From positions 1 to 34,852 of the forward strand of contig QFQX01000043.1 in the NCBI GenBank assembly GCA_003248775.1: 34,852 bases of DNA. The letters run 5' to 3'. The notes under the pieces are model-generated. The model saw nothing but the letters and a program-made list of their open reading frames with translations, did not search any database and was not told the origin of the DNA. The translations under genes and the position numbers were made by a program. Positions 33,000-34,852 of this stretch are shown one piece after another (the first letter of the stretch is position 1; each line of letters starts with the position of its first letter). The DNA comes from Shinella sp. (GTDB taxonomy: Bacteria; Pseudomonadota; Alphaproteobacteria; Rhizobiales; Rhizobiaceae).

Positions 33000-33734
33000 T
33001 CAGGTAAGGTCCGGCTCATCCACTGGCTCGATTTGCTCGTCCTGAGGCTCTTCAACCTCCTTTTCGAGTTCATCCTCCACGTCATCGACGCGGCGGCTGA
33101 GCAAGCCCGCATCCTCGAGCGCCTCGATATCAGGCAAGTCGCGAAGGGTCTCGAACCCATAAGCCGAGAGAAAGTGCTTCGTCGTCACATAAGTATAGGG
33201 CGCGCCGGGCGTAGGTGAGCGTGGCCCGGAAGCGACGAAGCCCGCCCCACGCAGGGCACCGATCGTATCGCGCGAGATTTCCTTGCCGAAAATCTTGCCG
33301 AGTTCCGCGCGTGTGACGGGCTGGAAATAGCCGACCGCCATCAAGACCATCGCCTCGGATTCGGAAAGTGCCGAGGCGACAGACCGGGCAGGCACCGACG
33401 AAGCGCGAATTGTATCGGCATAGCGAGGGCGGGTACGATGCTGCCAGCCTCCGGCGACGGAAACGAGTTCATAAGGCCTGCTGCGCAGTTCTTCCTGCAG
33501 GTCGTCGATCAGCAGATCGATACTGCAATCCTTTCCCACGACCCTTGCCAGCGTTTCGCGCATGACCGGTTCGGCAGATGCGAAGATCACCGCTTCGATC
33601 CGCAACATCCATTCACGCCATCGCAGGTCTGGCGGCAGGTCTTCCAGCTCCCGGTCGAGCAGCACCTCGTCTCTTGCCTTCGATCTGCCACGCCCCTGCG
33701 TGGACTTGCCCACGTTCAACCCGACCATGGTCAC
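33000..33734 (-). CDS. scpB: ScpB-like segregation and condensation protein
   Basis: ScpB is the winged-helix kleisin-interacting subunit of the SMC-ScpAB condensin. This 244-residue homologue has the first domain at WREWMLRIEAVIFASAEPVMRETLARVV (quoted from IEAVIFASAEPV), then SESEAMVLMAVGYFQPVTRAEL and the conserved ALRGAGFVASGPRSPTPGAP and YVTTKHFLSAYGFETLRDLP segments. An acidic tail (~205-244) follows. No scpA or smc is nearby. Its start overlaps the DUF1403 stop by 4 bp (ATGA), so the two are co-translated. This looks like the accessory ScpB paralogue found on rhizobial plasmids rather than the chromosomal one; a role in replicon segregation is inference. Confidence 0.85.
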   Translation of the reverse strand: MTMVGLNVGKSTQGRGRSKARDEVLLDRELEDLPPDLRWREWMLRIEAVIFASAEPVMRETLARVVGKDCSIDLLIDDLQEELRSRPYELVSVAGGWQHRTRPRYADTIRASSVPARSVASALSESEAMVLMAVGYFQPVTRAELGKIFGKEISRDTIGALRGAGFVASGPRSPTPGAPYTYVTTKHFLSAYGFETLRDLPDIEALEDAGLLSRRVDDVEDELEKEVEEPQDEQIEPVDEPDLT

Positions 33735-34684
33735 AACCCGTAGATACGAAATGAGGATCGACCCGAGAGTTCGCGAACGGCTTCGAAACTCTCAAGGCGC
33801 TCGAACAATCTGGTACTCGCCCAGCGCGAAAGGTTCGTACCAGAAGAGGAAGCAGCAACAGCGTCCTCATCGAGCAACTTCCTGATAACGGCATCGCCAC
33901 CCTTGGTTCGCACCTTTGGGGCAACAGCAAGAAGCCGGTCGGCGCGACGGGCGATGTCGCCGGCCAACCTCAAAGACTTGCCCACACCTTCGACAAGCGC
34001 AAGGCAAATCGCCCGGGAAAAAGTATCCTCGCCGGGGCGAACACGCCCCCTGCCCCCGATTGTCCGGAAGGCCGGCCCGTAACGCTCGGCCATCAGCAAA
34101 GGCACGGGACGCTCCCATTTCAGCCTTGCCGCCACCAGCCAGTCCGCCAGCCACCAGGCCAGGAATTCCGCATCAGGACGTTCAGCGCAGATAGCCGTCA
34201 CCAGTTCGGCCACCGCGAAAGGAACCGCCCGGCCAGACTGTAGCCCATCATCGAGATGGTCGACACACCGGAGCAGCCGCTCATCCGCGGGAAGACCAAG
34301 TTGTCCCACGATTTCGGCAATAACTTTCGAAGAGACCATGCTTTTCTGATTGGCCAACCTTTTGAAGGCGAGAAACACCCTTCCAGCTGGCCCCGGATCG
34401 TCACCGGTGGCAGTCAGTAAAATGGCATCGCGCAGTTCGTTTTGAGCCTCCCTGCGGCCCATCAACCTTACTGCTTCCGCAGCGCATACCAGCGCCTGGC
34501 GGCTGCGCCAACACCCCGCCCAGACGGGGTTCGAACGGACGAGATCATCTAATGTCTTCAAAGCGATACCGGCCGAGAATGCCGCATCCGCTTCAACCGT
34601 CTCACGCCCCCGCGAGGCCGCCCATCCGGGAAGATGGAACGATAAGGAGGGAGCAGAACCAAGCGAAGTCAACAACGAATCCAT
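33731..34684 (-). CDS. DUF1403 family protein
   Basis: This 317-residue protein of unknown function matches the DUF1403 pattern from memory. It has an N-terminal AAFSAGIALKTLDDLVRSNP, then WAGCWRSRQALVCAAEAVRL, the acid-rich ELRDAILLTATGDDPGPAGR and a central FLAWWLADWLVAARLKWERP followed by VPLLM. It has no signal peptide or membrane segment and appears all-helical. It is translationally coupled to ScpB through a 4-bp overlap, implying that the two act together. The start ATG 34684 lacks a clear ribosome site; the upstream region is rich in palindromes (see 34685-34807). Confidence 0.75.
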   Translation of the reverse strand: MDSLLTSLGSAPSLSFHLPGWAASRGRETVEADAAFSAGIALKTLDDLVRSNPVWAGCWRSRQALVCAAEAVRLMGRREAQNELRDAILLTATGDDPGPAGRVFLAFKRLANQKSMVSSKVIAEIVGQLGLPADERLLRCVDHLDDGLQSGRAVPFAVAELVTAICAERPDAEFLAWWLADWLVAARLKWERPVPLLMAERYGPAFRTIGGRGRVRPGEDTFSRAICLALVEGVGKSLRLAGDIARRADRLLAVAPKVRTKGGDAVIRKLLDEDAVAASSSGTNLSRWASTRLFERLESFEAVRELSGRSSFRIYGL

Positions 34685-34807
34685 GCCGAGAAGGTTACAC
34701 TGAACGCGCGGTTAATGCCAATAATTTTGAATAAACCGCACAGTACGTAATCATTAGATAAAGACTGATAATGTTGCATTATCGGACGTTATTGTCATTA
34801 TAATGAA
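34685..34807. promoter_or_regulatory. Palindrome-rich AT region between DUF1403 and a possible divergent gene
   Basis: GATAATG-TTG-CATTATC (34767-34783) is a perfect 7-bp-arm inverted repeat, and TCATTATAATGA (34795-34806) is a perfect 12-bp palindrome. CATTA/TAATG half-sites also occur at 34713 and 34752, making six within about 95 bp. The arrangement suggests a multi-site operator or partition-type site controlling divergent transcription. Confidence 0.5.
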
Positions 34808-34852
34808 ATGGCCCAAATCATCGAGCAAAACACCGAAAATCACGTCGAGGAG
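34808..34852 (+). CDS. Possible start of a divergent gene, cut by the window edge
   Basis: From ATG 34808 the frame reads MAQIIEQNTENHVEE and stays open to the end of the window (15 codons). No ribosome site is evident. Divergence from the DUF1403 gene and the palindromes between them make a gene plausible, but 15 codons cannot be identified. Another ATG at 34803 is in a different frame. Confidence 0.3.
   Translation, partial: MAQIIEQNTENHVEE

Noticed and set aside
1..34852. CRISPR arrays, tRNA or rRNA genes, riboswitches
   Set aside because: No regularly spaced repeats, cloverleaf-like segments or known aptamer cores were noticed; small RNAs cannot be excluded by eye.

Overview
The window is high-GC DNA with the gene content and codon habits of a rhizobial alphaproteobacterium (Rhizobium/Agrobacterium/Ensifer-type). 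It carries several ABC importers with their catabolic genes, a SorC-type polyol operon, an N-methylproline-demethylase-like flavoenzyme, and a DUF1403-ScpB pair. There are no rRNA, tRNA or core housekeeping genes. This, together with the mobile-element ends, suggests an accessory replicon or genomic island. The genus is inference.

Layout. (1) 1-79 is the end of a Tn3-family transposon, with a 38-bp terminal repeat at 42-79. It cuts off the first ~100 codons of an aspartate ammonia-lyase gene (84-1205). (2) 1390-4138 (+): FAD amino-acid oxidase, Rid-family imine deaminase, strong terminator, DeoR-type regulator. (3) 4159-13494 (-): one polyol operon, transcribed from a GlpD-like dehydrogenase and an FGGY kinase (8-bp overlap) through a CUT1 sugar ABC importer (binding protein, two permeases, ATPase) to a poorly characterised class I aldolase-like protein and a SorC regulator. 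(4) 14021-20043 (-): a peptide-type ABC importer (Tat-exported binding protein, two permeases, fused double ATPase) with an extra family-3 amino-acid-binding protein at its end. (5) 20343-27120 (+), divergent from region 4: TetR/BetI-like repressor, class III aminotransferase, flavin/FAD demethylase-like enzyme, ornithine-cyclodeaminase-family protein, aldehyde dehydrogenase. (6) 27173-28063: complete IS6-family insertion sequence. (7) 28014-32353 (-): RND efflux pump and its periplasmic adaptor; the last codons of the pump gene lie inside the IS. (8) 33000-34684 (-): ScpB homologue and DUF1403 protein, with a palindrome-rich upstream region and the start of a possible divergent gene at the right edge.

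How the genes fit together. Region 3 reads as uptake of a polyol, phosphorylation, oxidation to a ketose phosphate and probably aldol cleavage, under SorC control. It resembles the erythritol (ery) logic, but an unassigned aldolase takes the place of the ery isomerases. Regions 4 and 5 probably form one regulon: two BetI-like operators lie in the shared promoter region, one over the -35 of the importer promoter. They would import and degrade an unidentified N-methylated or cyclic amine. This is the best candidate for an undescribed pathway.

The catabolic block (80-27172) has a Tn3-family end on its left and an IS6 element without target duplication on its right. The pump and ScpB region beyond the IS was probably joined to it by IS-mediated rearrangement.
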